A DNA stretch of 52,425 bases from an uncultured Collinsella sp. (lineage in GTDB: Bacteria > Actinomycetota > Coriobacteriia > Coriobacteriales > Coriobacteriaceae): positions 1 through 52,425 of the forward strand of contig UQNU01000007.1 in assembly GCA_900542555.1 (NCBI GenBank). The letters are read 5' to 3'. The position numbers and the translations under genes are program-made. Positions 1 to 7,959 of the stretch are shown here, in pieces (the first letter of the stretch is position 1; every line of letters begins with the position of its first letter). The notes beneath the pieces were generated by a model, which was not told where the DNA came from, did no database searches, and saw nothing but the letters and a program-made list of their open reading frames with translations.

Positions 1-26
1 CAGCGTCAGATGTGTATAAGAGACAG
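1..26 (+). other. Nextera/Tn5 sequencing adapter remnant
   Basis: The first 26 bases match the 3' part of the Illumina Nextera read-1 adapter, ending in the 19-bp Tn5 mosaic end AGATGTGTATAAGAGACAG. This is library DNA, not chromosome. Biological sequence starts at about position 27, so the window begins at an untrimmed contig end. Confidence 0.95.
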
Positions 27-28
27 CC

Positions 29-223
29 CCCGCACCGGCTCCTGCCGCTGCCCCCGCGGCCGGCGCATGGACCTGCAGCTGCGGCGCCACCAACACTGGC
101 AAGTTCTGCTCGGAATGCGGCAGCCCCGCACCCGCCCCGGCACCGGCCAAGTGGTTCTGCCCCAACTGCGGTAGCGAAAACGGCGGCAAGTTCTGCAGCA
201 ACTGCGGAACGCCCAGGCCCTAA
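29..223 (+). CDS. Zinc-ribbon protein, C-terminal fragment
   Basis: Only the end of this gene is present, because the contig starts inside it. The frame ending at TAA 221-223 reads a Pro/Ala-rich linker and then two short zinc-ribbon motifs: CSCGATNTGKFCSECG, and after a second PAPAPA linker CPNCGSENGGKFCSNCG. The eight cysteines form two CxC/CxxC...CxxC knuckles, typical of a double zinc ribbon at the C-terminus of SPFH-domain ('virion core'-like) or other membrane-associated bacterial proteins. The upstream domain is missing, so the family cannot be fixed. A GC-rich hairpin follows at 243-263. Confidence 0.7.
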   Translation, partial: PAPAPAAAPAAGAWTCSCGATNTGKFCSECGSPAPAPAPAKWFCPNCGSENGGKFCSNCGTPRP

Positions 224-242
224 CCCCTCTATCTGGTAATTG

Positions 243-263
243 GCGGGGGTCCGCCACCCCCGC
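243..263 (+). terminator. Hairpin after zinc-ribbon gene
   Basis: GCGGGGGT and ACCCCCGC form an 8-bp stem around a 5-base loop, followed by ATTTGCTT. It lies 20 bases after the zinc-ribbon stop and before the lipoprotein ribosome site. It is a plausible weak intrinsic terminator. Confidence 0.5.
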
Positions 264-302
264 ATTTGCTTCTATGGGTTTCGTTCGATAAAGGAGGACA
301 CC

Positions 303-1145
303 ATGAAGACAACGTTCAAAAGGTCCGTACTCGCATTTCTGACATGCGTCCTGGCGCTCGCCTTTGCCCTGACGGGCTGCAGCGGCGGCGGCAAAGACCC
401 CAAGGCCAACTTCGTCGGCAGCTGGGAACTCTCGGGTGGAACCCTGGAGGGCGAAGAGCTGACCGATGAGTACATGAAGATGCTCGAGGATTGGGGTGTC
501 CACTGCGTCCTGATTCTCGATGAGGACGGCACAGGCGCCCTCGACCTGTTCCTTGAAGTCATGGACCTTAAATGGGAGGCAAAGGACGCCACCACTGTAA
601 CCATCACCGCCGAAGACGAGTCGCATGACATGAAGCTCAAGGACGGCAAACTCATCCTCGAAGAAGATGACGGCAATCTTGTCTTTACCAAGTCCGACAA
701 GGACCTGTCCGGTACGGTGAAGAAGGATCGCGAGGCGGCCGAGAAGGAAGAGGAGATCGATGAGGCCGTCGAAGACGACGATGTCCAGAGTGCCGAAATC
801 TCCCCCGCCGTCACCGTCGCCGATGACGATCTGTGCACCATCACCATCACCGAGAAGTTCAAGGACGACTGGGGCGACATCGGCTTTGTCGTCAACATCA
901 CCAACAAGAGCGACAAGGACCTGACCTTCTACGCTCCTTCCGGCAAGACCAACGTCAACGGCACCATGAAGGAACCCTGGTTCTCGGCTCACCTGATGCC
1001 CGGCACCAACGCCACCGAGGAATTCACCTTCTCGAAGGGCACGCTCGATAGCCTTGACGACCTCGTCAACACGACCATCGGCATCGACGCCTACCTGACC
1101 GATTCCTACGAGGACGTCGCCTCCTACAGCGCAACCATCGCGTAG
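303..1145 (+). CDS. Secreted lipoprotein, lipocalin-like plus Ig-like region
   Basis: A 280-residue lipoprotein. The start at 303 was chosen because AAGGAGGA lies 5-12 bases upstream and the next residues form a lipoprotein signal: MKTTFK, a hydrophobic core, then LTGC with the lipidated cysteine near residue 24. Residues about 30-130 (motif NFVGSWELSGG, alternating beta-strand pattern) resemble the small lipocalin-like domains of Firmicutes and Actinobacteria lipoproteins. A Lys/Glu/Asp-rich linker (about 140-170) leads to a second beta-rich region of the DUF4352/Ig-like kind. It should sit on the outer face of the membrane. Substrate and function are unknown. It appears monocistronic, followed by a strong hairpin. 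Confidence 0.75.
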   Translation: MKTTFKRSVLAFLTCVLALAFALTGCSGGGKDPKANFVGSWELSGGTLEGEELTDEYMKMLEDWGVHCVLILDEDGTGALDLFLEVMDLKWEAKDATTVTITAEDESHDMKLKDGKLILEEDDGNLVFTKSDKDLSGTVKKDREAAEKEEEIDEAVEDDDVQSAEISPAVTVADDDLCTITITEKFKDDWGDIGFVVNITNKSDKDLTFYAPSGKTNVNGTMKEPWFSAHLMPGTNATEEFTFSKGTLDSLDDLVNTTIGIDAYLTDSYEDVASYSATIA

Positions 1146-1195
1146 CGGCACGTAACATCAGCCGCGGATTGGCGGACACATCCGCGCACATGTCA

Positions 1196-1230
1196 GGCGG
1201 GGCCGCAGGAGATACTCCTGCGGCCCCGCC
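1196..1230. terminator. 16-bp perfect hairpin between convergent genes
   Basis: GGCGGGGCCGCAGGAG pairs perfectly with CTCCTGCGGCCCCGCC around a 3-base loop. It separates the lipoprotein (plus) and the response regulator (minus) and could terminate both, although neither side has a long T tract. Confidence 0.7.
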
Positions 1231-1255
1231 GCTTTATGCCGATACGCAACGAGCG

Positions 1256-1876
1256 TTAGCGCTCCATGTTGGGAACGATACTGCCTTCGGTCACCGCATG
1301 CACGGCAAGACGCATGATGTTATCGTAGCCGGTCTTGCTCAGGATCTCCGAAATGCGGCGCTTGATGGTGCCCTCACTCATAAACAGCTCGGCCGCAATC
1401 TCGCGACGGCTCTTGCCCTCGCAGGCGAGGCGCAAAATCGACAGCTCGACATCGTCGAGTGCCGCCGTGCCCGAAAAAATGCTCTCGGGCGGCTTGGGAA
1501 ACGTGCAATAGCCCGCCAGCGTGGAGCGCATCACGGCGAACAGCTCGTCGATACCGACGTTCTTGTACACAAAGCTATCGACGCCCGCCTCGCGGGCCTG
1601 ATCGACAAAGGTGATCTCGGGCATGCCGGTCATGATAATGATGCGACACTCGGGCAGCCGCTCCTTGATGCGCGCCGCCGCCACGATGCCGTTTGAATCG
1701 TGTTCGGTGCACACATCCATCAGTATCATGTCCGGGCGCTCCTTGAGCGCGGCACCCAAGGCCTCGGAGGCATCGGCGATGGCGGAAACAACGGTCATAT
1801 CGGGCTGGTCGCCAACGGAGCGCGCCAGGCTCTCGCGCAGGATGGCCTGGTCTTCGACTATAAGGACGCGGATCAT
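1256..1876 (-). CDS. LuxR-family response regulator (REC + HTH)
   Basis: A 206-residue NarL/LuxR-type response regulator. Residues 1-120 are a receiver domain: acidic pocket VEDQ near the N-terminus, phospho-acceptor aspartate in ILMDV (about residue 53), T in IIIMTGMP, and lysine in FVYKN. Residues about 140-200 are a LuxR-type DNA-binding domain (LDDVELSILRLACEGKSRREIA, SEGTIKRRISEILSKTG). The start ATG at 1876 has AAAGGAG upstream and overlaps the TGA of the kinase gene (ATGA), so the two are translationally coupled. It should be phosphorylated by the adjacent histidine kinase and bind promoters. Target genes are not evident. Confidence 0.9.
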   Translation of the reverse strand: MIRVLIVEDQAILRESLARSVGDQPDMTVVSAIADASEALGAALKERPDMILMDVCTEHDSNGIVAAARIKERLPECRIIIMTGMPEITFVDQAREAGVDSFVYKNVGIDELFAVMRSTLAGYCTFPKPPESIFSGTAALDDVELSILRLACEGKSRREIAAELFMSEGTIKRRISEILSKTGYDNIMRLAVHAVTEGSIVPNMER

Positions 1877-3372
1877 GAGTTTCTCCTTTGGGACGTGTCG
1901 CTGGCGTTAAGCGGAATGGATACCGCAAGCGTAAAGGGCGGGGCGGCGTGGACCTCTAGGCTGCCACCCAGATCTTGCGCGGCATGCCTCATACCTGGGA
2001 TACCCGTTCCCTCGCGATACGATACGGGGGCCGGAGACCCGTCGTTAGAAATCGTCATGCGTGCGACGACGTCAGCATCCGTCCCCTCCTGCCACAGGCG
2101 CACATGGACCCGATGCGCCTGCGCATGCTTGGTGGCATTGGTCGAGGCCTCGCGAATAATCTGCAAAAATGCGGCGGCGACACGCGCGTCCTCAGGCAGC
2201 GCACCCTCAACATCGATCTGCACACTCACCAGGCCAAAAGCATGGACGATATCACCCAGCTGCTCTGCAGGCTCGCTGGCACCGCCACTGCGCAGGTCGA
2301 CGGCGATTGAGCGCAGCAACGGGTCAATCTGCTCGAGCGACTCATCGTCCAGACGTCCCTCCTCCAAATAGCGATGGAGGATGGACAGGCGCTGCCCGAT
2401 CACGTCGTGCACGCGGGCACGCATGCGCAGGTAGGCCGCATTGTCGGCAACTTTTTTGACTTCTTCGATCTGGGTCTGGAGTTCTTTGCCCGCAAGCTCA
2501 AGCAGGTGATTGGCTTGCGCCAGGCGGTCGTGGGCATGCGCATACTCCGTCACATCCAGTCCAATAATGCGCTCAAAGAGGCGGCCCGAAACCATAACCT
2601 CGTCGTGCACAAATAGGCGAATCTCGGCGGGAGAAATCTCGACCACCGCGCGAGCCTCACCAAAACGGTCCAAGTTAATCCGCACACGATTCCTACTGCT
2701 TTCGGGCATTTGCATGCTGAGTTTGCGAAGGTCGTTCCACGTACTGCTCATATCGCCCAGGTCGGTGGGCATATGGAGCTCTACGAGGTTTTTGCGCATG
2801 CAGCGGTTCATGAGCAGCGGACGGCCCCTCGGGTCCAGATACAGGATGCCCACGGGGATCACGTTGATGGTTTCAATCGTCGAGAACGCGGTGATATCCT
2901 CCTGGCGGTTACGGACGTCCATCAAGAGCGCCGCGATGGAACGGAACAGGAAGAACGCTCCCTCTGCGATAAGGACAACGGTCCACGCCGAGCCCATGGC
3001 AAAAACCACCGGCGGTGTAACGGCGACAACAAGCAGCAGCTCGACCAGCATGACGAGGCGACGATAGTGCACCATAAGTACCACGCCGTAGGCAAAGATC
3101 GCGGCATTGAGCCACAACGCTCCGCCCATTGCCCTGGCGCAAACGTCAAGCGGTGCCACCAAATACGAGCCAGACGACGCGAATAAGATGAGCGCCGAAA
3201 TCATCAGGTGAAGCACAAGGCTCGCCTCGTAGACGCAAATCACATTACGGTTATAGGACGAGCGGCGCGATGCGATGAGCGGGACGTGGATCGTCTGCAG
3301 GCACGCAGCCAGGGCAAAGACAACATCGAGCGCAACGATTTGGGGAAGGATGAGCGAAATCTGCATCGTCAC
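1873..3372 (-). CDS. Sensor histidine kinase (NarL-partner type)
   Basis: A 499-residue membrane histidine kinase. The N-terminal 170 residues contain five or six hydrophobic segments. A PAS-like stretch follows at about 180-290 (VIPVGILYLDPRGRP), and then a HisKA_3-like region, where the phospho-accepting histidine is probably the one in RARVHDVIGQRLS. The C-terminal ATPase domain has the N box IIREASTNATKHAQAH and a G box around GTGIPGMRHAAQ. It autophosphorylates and passes phosphate to the downstream LuxR regulator, with which it overlaps by 4 bases. The GTG start at 3372 overlaps the TGA of the upstream receptor gene; an ATG two codons later is an alternative. Confidence 0.85.
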   Translation of the reverse strand: MTMQISLILPQIVALDVVFALAACLQTIHVPLIASRRSSYNRNVICVYEASLVLHLMISALILFASSGSYLVAPLDVCARAMGGALWLNAAIFAYGVVLMVHYRRLVMLVELLLVVAVTPPVVFAMGSAWTVVLIAEGAFFLFRSIAALLMDVRNRQEDITAFSTIETINVIPVGILYLDPRGRPLLMNRCMRKNLVELHMPTDLGDMSSTWNDLRKLSMQMPESSRNRVRINLDRFGEARAVVEISPAEIRLFVHDEVMVSGRLFERIIGLDVTEYAHAHDRLAQANHLLELAGKELQTQIEEVKKVADNAAYLRMRARVHDVIGQRLSILHRYLEEGRLDDESLEQIDPLLRSIAVDLRSGGASEPAEQLGDIVHAFGLVSVQIDVEGALPEDARVAAAFLQIIREASTNATKHAQAHRVHVRLWQEGTDADVVARMTISNDGSPAPVSYREGTGIPGMRHAAQDLGGSLEVHAAPPFTLAVSIPLNASDTSQRRNS

Positions 3373-5252
3373 TCACCCGCCCTCGGCATCAAGACGATCA
3401 TGCGCAGCTGACCGGGCTCGCCCTCAAGGCGGTATGCCACGTTTCGCCCTTGCAGAGCGCCTTCGAGCTCTTGCGCAGCGGGCGTCTGCGAAAGATCTTC
3501 ATCATCGTTGGAAAAAAGCGTGGCGCGCAGCTCGACACTGCATCGGTCATGGTCGCCCAAGTGATACATAAGCGCCGGATGGTCGGTGGCGTAGGCAAAA
3601 AACGCAAAGTCATACACGCAGTCGTACAGGGCGCTTACCGTACTGGCGTGCAACGGGCGCCGTATGGCGATAATCGAGGCGCAATCGATATCGATGGTGC
3701 GCAGGTCGCTTGCGAGCTCGTTGGCGATGAGCTGAATGCGATCGCGATCAAAACCGCTCTCCCCGTGCTGTGCCAACGTGAGCGACCCCTTGCGCTTGCA
3801 ATAGGCGACGAGCATCTTGGCGCGCTGCAGCATGCGGTAACGCTCGTGCGAAGACGCTTCGTCGGTCAACGACGGCAGCGAGCTCAGCAGGTCGTACATC
3901 CCTTCGAGCGCGCGGGCAAGTGCTTGGTCCACGTCTTGGGCAAGCAAGGTCTCTGCCTCTTGATCTGCCAAATGCGTCTTAAGGTCGTAGTCGGCGGCGA
4001 GCAGCTCGTTTTGACGCTGCAGCTCCATGCGACGATGTGCCAGCTCACGATTAAGCTCGTTGAGCTCCGACACGTCTTGGGCAAGCAGGGCCGATCCGCC
4101 CAGCAGCGGAAAGGCACGGTACATCACATTGGGATCGGACGCCACGGCAAAGGCATGGGCGCGGCCGTGCTCCTGGACCCGCAACTCCTCGCGCACGCCT
4201 ACCGGCATTGGCTTTGACACCGGCGTGGCATAGACTTCCTGCAGGTCGCGCGTTAGAACTTTGAGGTCGAGCGGCAAGGTGTCGAAGATGCCGGCGATGT
4301 CGTGATACGACGGAATGACACCGCAATCGAGACAGATTTCCATCGCCACCACGCACAGGACGCAATAGACGAGCGAAAAGTTGAGCCTCCATGCCCAGGG
4401 CACGCGCAACGCATATGAGATGGCAAAGAATGCGCCACCCAGCAACACGAGCGCCGCCGTGCCCGAAAAACGCTGGATGCAAAAGGACGAGGACCGGCCC
4501 ACCAGGATAAAAAAGGCCACGAAGTCAAAGGCCGTCCACGCGAGGACGGCGAAATAACCCCAGCCGTACGTGTAATCGTTGCTCCAGGTGTCGCTTGTAC
4601 GGTCAAAGCGGAAGACCTGCTGGTGAAAATCGTTGGTGAGCACAAATCCGATAAGCAGGATGGCCACAATCCACAGCGCAGCGCAGTAGCGGCGACCCAG
4701 GCGGTGTTGCTCCAGGCCCGCAAGGCGCAGACCACACAACTGGTAGAGCAGCGGAATGAGCGTCATGGGCACGTAGTACAGGTACCACAGCACGGTGGCA
4801 TAGAACGTCGTGAACGACTTGTACTTGAGAATGACTTCGATCATCCACAGGGCGCAGATGGTGGCGACGGCAACAAGGCGGCGGCGCAACACATAGTCCA
4901 AACAGCGCAGATAGACCGATACGCCCCAGATCGAAAATACAATTGCGGCGTCAAGCAGCGGGAGAGAGCTCGAATGGACGAGCGCATCCACGACCTCTTC
5001 GGACACCTCGCTATAGGCGGGCACGGCGTTAGAAAGTTTGGGGTCGAAGGCGAACAACGCCGGCAAGACTACCAAAAGCATGAGGAACAGCGCGGTGATG
5101 GCGCCGGCGATAGCAAAGACGCGGTGACGGTACACCTGATGTGTTATACCAACAAGGCATCGCGGCATGGCGAAGAGCCTGCCGCCCCTGGGATCCGCCA
5201 CGGGTGCGGATCGGGCGGCCGCGTGGCCGATATGTCGCTCGCGGGTACCCAT
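3369..5252 (-). CDS. Membrane receptor with degenerate histidine-kinase region
   Basis: A protein of about 627 residues, first gene of a three-gene signalling operon. The N-terminal half has about eight hydrophobic helices and resembles the 7TM-type sensor input region of histidine kinases. The middle carries a coiled coil rich in Leu/Glu/Arg (LNELNRELAHRRMELQRQNE). The C-terminal 200 residues look like a decayed kinase core: no clear HxxxG phosphorylation box, and the expected N box is replaced by SALYDCVYDFAFFAYA, without the Glu/Asn ligands for Mg-ATP. It is therefore probably a ligand-sensing partner of the intact kinase next to it. The start is uncertain: ATG 5252 or ATG 5168, neither with a strong ribosome site. 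Confidence 0.65.
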   Translation of the reverse strand: MGTRERHIGHAAARSAPVADPRGGRLFAMPRCLVGITHQVYRHRVFAIAGAITALFLMLLVVLPALFAFDPKLSNAVPAYSEVSEEVVDALVHSSSLPLLDAAIVFSIWGVSVYLRCLDYVLRRRLVAVATICALWMIEVILKYKSFTTFYATVLWYLYYVPMTLIPLLYQLCGLRLAGLEQHRLGRRYCAALWIVAILLIGFVLTNDFHQQVFRFDRTSDTWSNDYTYGWGYFAVLAWTAFDFVAFFILVGRSSSFCIQRFSGTAALVLLGGAFFAISYALRVPWAWRLNFSLVYCVLCVVAMEICLDCGVIPSYHDIAGIFDTLPLDLKVLTRDLQEVYATPVSKPMPVGVREELRVQEHGRAHAFAVASDPNVMYRAFPLLGGSALLAQDVSELNELNRELAHRRMELQRQNELLAADYDLKTHLADQEAETLLAQDVDQALARALEGMYDLLSSLPSLTDEASSHERYRMLQRAKMLVAYCKRKGSLTLAQHGESGFDRDRIQLIANELASDLRTIDIDCASIIAIRRPLHASTVSALYDCVYDFAFFAYATDHPALMYHLGDHDRCSVELRATLFSNDDEDLSQTPAAQELEGALQGRNVAYRLEGEPGQLRMIVLMPRAGE

Positions 5253-5319
5253 AGTGCTTTTAGTGTACCGACAGACGGATCGAAAAAGCGGGCCGCATGT
5301 CCCAAAATCCGCAGACGGC

Positions 5320-5358
5320 AAGGCGCCCGGCGAACATTAACTGCTCGCCGGGCGCCTT
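5320..5358 (-). terminator. Hairpin downstream of first GH1 gene
   Basis: AAGGCGCCCGGCGA and TCGCCGGGCGCCTT form a 14-bp perfect stem with an 11-base loop between the GH1 stop (5395) and the receptor gene start. No T tract follows on the minus strand, but the position suits a terminator. Confidence 0.6.
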
Positions 5359-5394
5359 GGTTAGGAGGCTATGAAGTTGAGTGTCTCAGCTTCC

Positions 5395-6825
5395 CTAGGA
5401 CAGGTCCTCACCATTCGTTTCAATGACATGCTTGTACCAGTCGAAGCTCTTCTTCTTGGAGCGCTTGAGGGTGCCGTTGCCGGCATCGTCGCGGTCGACG
5501 TAGATAAAGCCGTAGCGCTTGGACATCTCGCCCGTGCCGGCAGACACCAGGTCGATCGGGCCCCAGGTGGTGTAGCCCAGCAGGTCAACGCCGTCCTCGG
5601 TCACCGCGTCGCGCATCGCAGCGATATGCTGGCGCAGGTAGTCGATACGGTAGTCGTCGTTGATGGAGCCATCCTCCTCGACAACATCCTTGGCGCCTAG
5701 GCCGTTCTCGACCACAAACAGCGGCTTCTGATAACGGTCGTACAGGTCGTTGAGCGTAATACGGAAGCCCAGCGGATCGATGGCCCAGCCCCACTGGCTC
5801 TCCTGCAGGTAGGGATTCTTGGCGCCGGCGAAGGCATTGCCCTGGGTGCGCTCGACATCGGGGTTATCGGCACCAGCGGAGCAACGGGTGCTGTAATAGC
5901 TAAAGCTGATGAAGTCGACGGTGTTGGCGGCCAGGATCTCGCGGTCCTCGTCCGTCATGCCCACATCGATGCCCAGGCGCTCGAGCTTCTTGACGGCATA
6001 GGCCGGGTAGTAGCCGCGGCTCTGGACGTCGACGAAGAAGTAGTTGTCCTGGTTGTCGAGCTGCGCCTGGCGCACATCGCCCGGACGGCAGCTGTAGGGA
6101 TAGTAGCTACCTGCGGCAAGCATGCAGCCGATCTTGATCTCGGGGTCGATCTCGTGGGCAATCTTGGTTGCCCAAGCGCTGGCGACGAGCTCGTTGTGGG
6201 CGGCCAGGTACTCGACGGCCTCCCTGTTCTCGCCCCCCTCAAAGACCAGACCGGCACCCATAAACGGCAGGTGCAGAATCATATTGATCTCGTTGAAGGT
6301 GAGCCAGTACTTCACCAGACCCTTGTAGCGGGTGAAGATCGTGGTCGCGAGATTCTTGTAGAAGTCGATGAGCTTGCGGTTGCGCCAGCCGCCGTACTCC
6401 TTGATGAGGTGAATCGGGCAGTCAAAGTGCGTGATGGTCACGAGCGGCTCGATACCGTGCGCCTGACACTCGCGGAATACGTCCTCGTAGAAGGCCAGGC
6501 CGGCCTCGTTGGGCTCGGTCTCGTCACCGTTGGGGAAGATGCGGGTCCAAGCCAGGCTCATACGGAAGGTCTTAAAGCCCATCTCGGCAAAGAGAGCAAT
6601 ATCCTCCTTGTAGTGGTGATAGAAATCGATGCCGGTCTGCGCGGGATAGTAATAGCCGTCCTCGAAGTCGAGCATCTTGCGCTGGCCGGAGACCACCGCA
6701 TAGCGCTCGGGGCCGTGCGGAGCCACGTCCACGTTGGCAAGGCCGCGGCCGTCCACGTTGTAGGCGCCCTCGCACTGGTTGGCAGCCGTCGCGCCGCCCC
6801 ACAGGAAGTCATTACGGAAAGCCAT
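5395..6825 (-). CDS. bglA: 6-phospho-beta-glucosidase, GH1 (copy 1)
   Basis: A full-length (476-residue) glycoside hydrolase family 1 enzyme that cleaves 6-phospho-beta-glucosides delivered by a PTS into glucose-6-phosphate and aglycone or sugar. The (beta/alpha)8 barrel starts with MAFRNDFLWGGATAANQCEG. The acid/base is E179 in WLTFNEIN and the nucleophile E373 in LFVVENGLG. The C-terminal RYGFIYVDRDD motif is typical of the 6-phospho subgroup, whose loop binds the phosphate. The ribosome site is GAAAGGA. A possible promoter lies upstream on the minus strand (-35 at 6872-6877, -10 at 6850-6855). No PTS gene adjoins this copy, so it may share substrate supply with the EIIBC at 16441-17889. 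Confidence 0.92.
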   Translation of the reverse strand: MAFRNDFLWGGATAANQCEGAYNVDGRGLANVDVAPHGPERYAVVSGQRKMLDFEDGYYYPAQTGIDFYHHYKEDIALFAEMGFKTFRMSLAWTRIFPNGDETEPNEAGLAFYEDVFRECQAHGIEPLVTITHFDCPIHLIKEYGGWRNRKLIDFYKNLATTIFTRYKGLVKYWLTFNEINMILHLPFMGAGLVFEGGENREAVEYLAAHNELVASAWATKIAHEIDPEIKIGCMLAAGSYYPYSCRPGDVRQAQLDNQDNYFFVDVQSRGYYPAYAVKKLERLGIDVGMTDEDREILAANTVDFISFSYYSTRCSAGADNPDVERTQGNAFAGAKNPYLQESQWGWAIDPLGFRITLNDLYDRYQKPLFVVENGLGAKDVVEEDGSINDDYRIDYLRQHIAAMRDAVTEDGVDLLGYTTWGPIDLVSAGTGEMSKRYGFIYVDRDDAGNGTLKRSKKKSFDWYKHVIETNGEDLS

Positions 6826-7170
6826 ACATCAATCCTTTCGCACGCTGTTGTCATAGGCTCAGTATCCCTGCAAACAACGCGTCGCTCAACGGCAATGGAG
6901 CAGGCAGATACTTCTTTTCGCGCACAGGTGCCCGGCAGCTGCCCCGTCTGACACTTTTTGATACCCGCCTGTCCAAGCCGCCACAAAGGAGACAGGCACC
7001 TTTGTGGCGGCTTGGACCCGGTTTGTCTCGATCTGTAACAGTTAGGCCGCCAAAACCGGGCCCGGTGTTACAGATTGAGATTGTTCGGCCTGTCCCCTGC
7101 AGTTTATCTCGATCCGTAACAGGTAGAGACGATTTAGCCCGCTAGATGTTACAGATTGAGACGGAAGATT
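6826..7170. repeat. Intergenic region with a 19-bp hairpin and two palindromic repeat units
   Basis: This 345-base gap has no credible gene. It holds the GH1 5' region and three structured repeats. First, a perfect 19-bp inverted repeat, 6971-6989 against 6999-7017 (GTCCAAGCCGCCACAAAGG), with a 9-base loop. Second and third, two tandem units with near-identical arms and 25-base spacers: 7026-7040/7066-7080 and 7107-7121/7147-7161. The left arms read TCTCGATCTGTAACA and TCTCGATCCGTAACA; the right arms are both TGTTACAGATTGAGA. They resemble REP-type extragenic palindromes. Confidence 0.8.
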
Positions 7171-7815
7171 CTAGTCGCAGGCGATGTCGAGGTTTTTGCC
7201 GATAAGACCTACGTAGCCGCCCTCGGCAGCTTTGGGACTGTCGGCGTGACATAGGACCCACTTGTCGGCCTTCCAGTAGCAGTAGCTGTCACCGGCGGCA
7301 GGCATGTCGGATGCAGCCTCGGGGCGCGGGCCGTTGGTGCCCGCCGGCAGCGCCACCATCACCTGGAAGCCGCCGTCGTCGACCATGCAGGGCGTGTAGT
7401 GGAGCGTGGTGTTGAAGACTTCGACGACCGTACCCGCCGGCACGCGGAACGCCTTGACGCACGCGGTGTCGAGCTTGCCGCCCTCGATCTCCCAACGATG
7501 CGCCACGAGCAGGATAAAGTCGCGTGCACCCAGGTTGAACTCGCTCGCGCGGTGATACTCCAGGCAGTTGAGTCGTGTATTGTGCCCGTTGCACCAGCCC
7601 AGCTGGAAGGGACGACCGCCAAACATGAGAAAGCCCAGTTTATCGACATCCTTGACGCCCTCGAGCTCCGGCGCGCTTGCTACGTACTTGCTGCCCTCGG
7701 GAATGGGCGTGGCTGAGAGCGCCTCGAGCACGGGCGACGTGAGCACGGACGGAACGTCATCCCAAACGTTGCCATAGGATTTGAACTCGGGATCGTTGAC
7801 AGAGTAGATATGCAT
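7171..7815 (-). CDS. DUF4867 family protein (cupin-like)
   Basis: A 214-residue cytoplasmic protein that I recognise as DUF4867, a family related in fold to cupin-type ureidoglycolate lyases and often found next to sugar-metabolism genes. Conserved-looking stretches are GWCNGHNTRLNCLEYHRASE (about 75-95), RDFILLVAHRWEIE and FNTTLHYTPC. The His/Glu-rich GHN...EYH and LHYTPC motifs would fit a metal-binding cupin site, but this is inference. ATG 7815 is preferred over GTG 7821 because AGGAG is spaced five bases from the ATG. A 7-bp inverted repeat at 7864-7885 lies upstream. Reaction unknown. Confidence 0.7.
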   Translation of the reverse strand: MHIYSVNDPEFKSYGNVWDDVPSVLTSPVLEALSATPIPEGSKYVASAPELEGVKDVDKLGFLMFGGRPFQLGWCNGHNTRLNCLEYHRASEFNLGARDFILLVAHRWEIEGGKLDTACVKAFRVPAGTVVEVFNTTLHYTPCMVDDGGFQVMVALPAGTNGPRPEAASDMPAAGDSYCYWKADKWVLCHADSPKAAEGGYVGLIGKNLDIACD

Positions 7816-7863
7816 GTTCACTCCTGTTCGCGAATGTGACTATACGAACATTCTAGAACAAAC

Positions 7864-7885
7864 ATGAGCGATTTTGAACGCTCAT
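7864..7885. promoter_or_regulatory. Inverted repeat upstream of DUF4867 gene
   Basis: ATGAGCG, eight bases, CGCTCAT. It lies between the luxS terminator and the DUF4867 start, so it could be an operator or part of the leader. Nothing further can be said from sequence alone. Confidence 0.35.
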
Positions 7886-7898
7886 CCCGACCACTCAA

Positions 7899-7930
7899 CA
7901 AAAAGGCGCCCCCGCATAAGCGAAGGCGCC
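7899..7930 (-). terminator. Intrinsic terminator of luxS
   Basis: On the minus strand the stem GGCGCCTTCGC/GCGGGGGCGCC is followed by TTTTTGTTG. It is about 30 bases after the luxS stop and is a standard rho-independent terminator. Confidence 0.85.
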
Positions 7931-7959
7931 CAAAGCGCGCGTTTTGGACGATAAAGCCC

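Noticed and set aside
12..239. A plus-strand frame starting in the first bases
   Set aside because: Its start codon lies in adapter sequence; the real frame here is the one with zinc-ribbon cysteines ending at 223.
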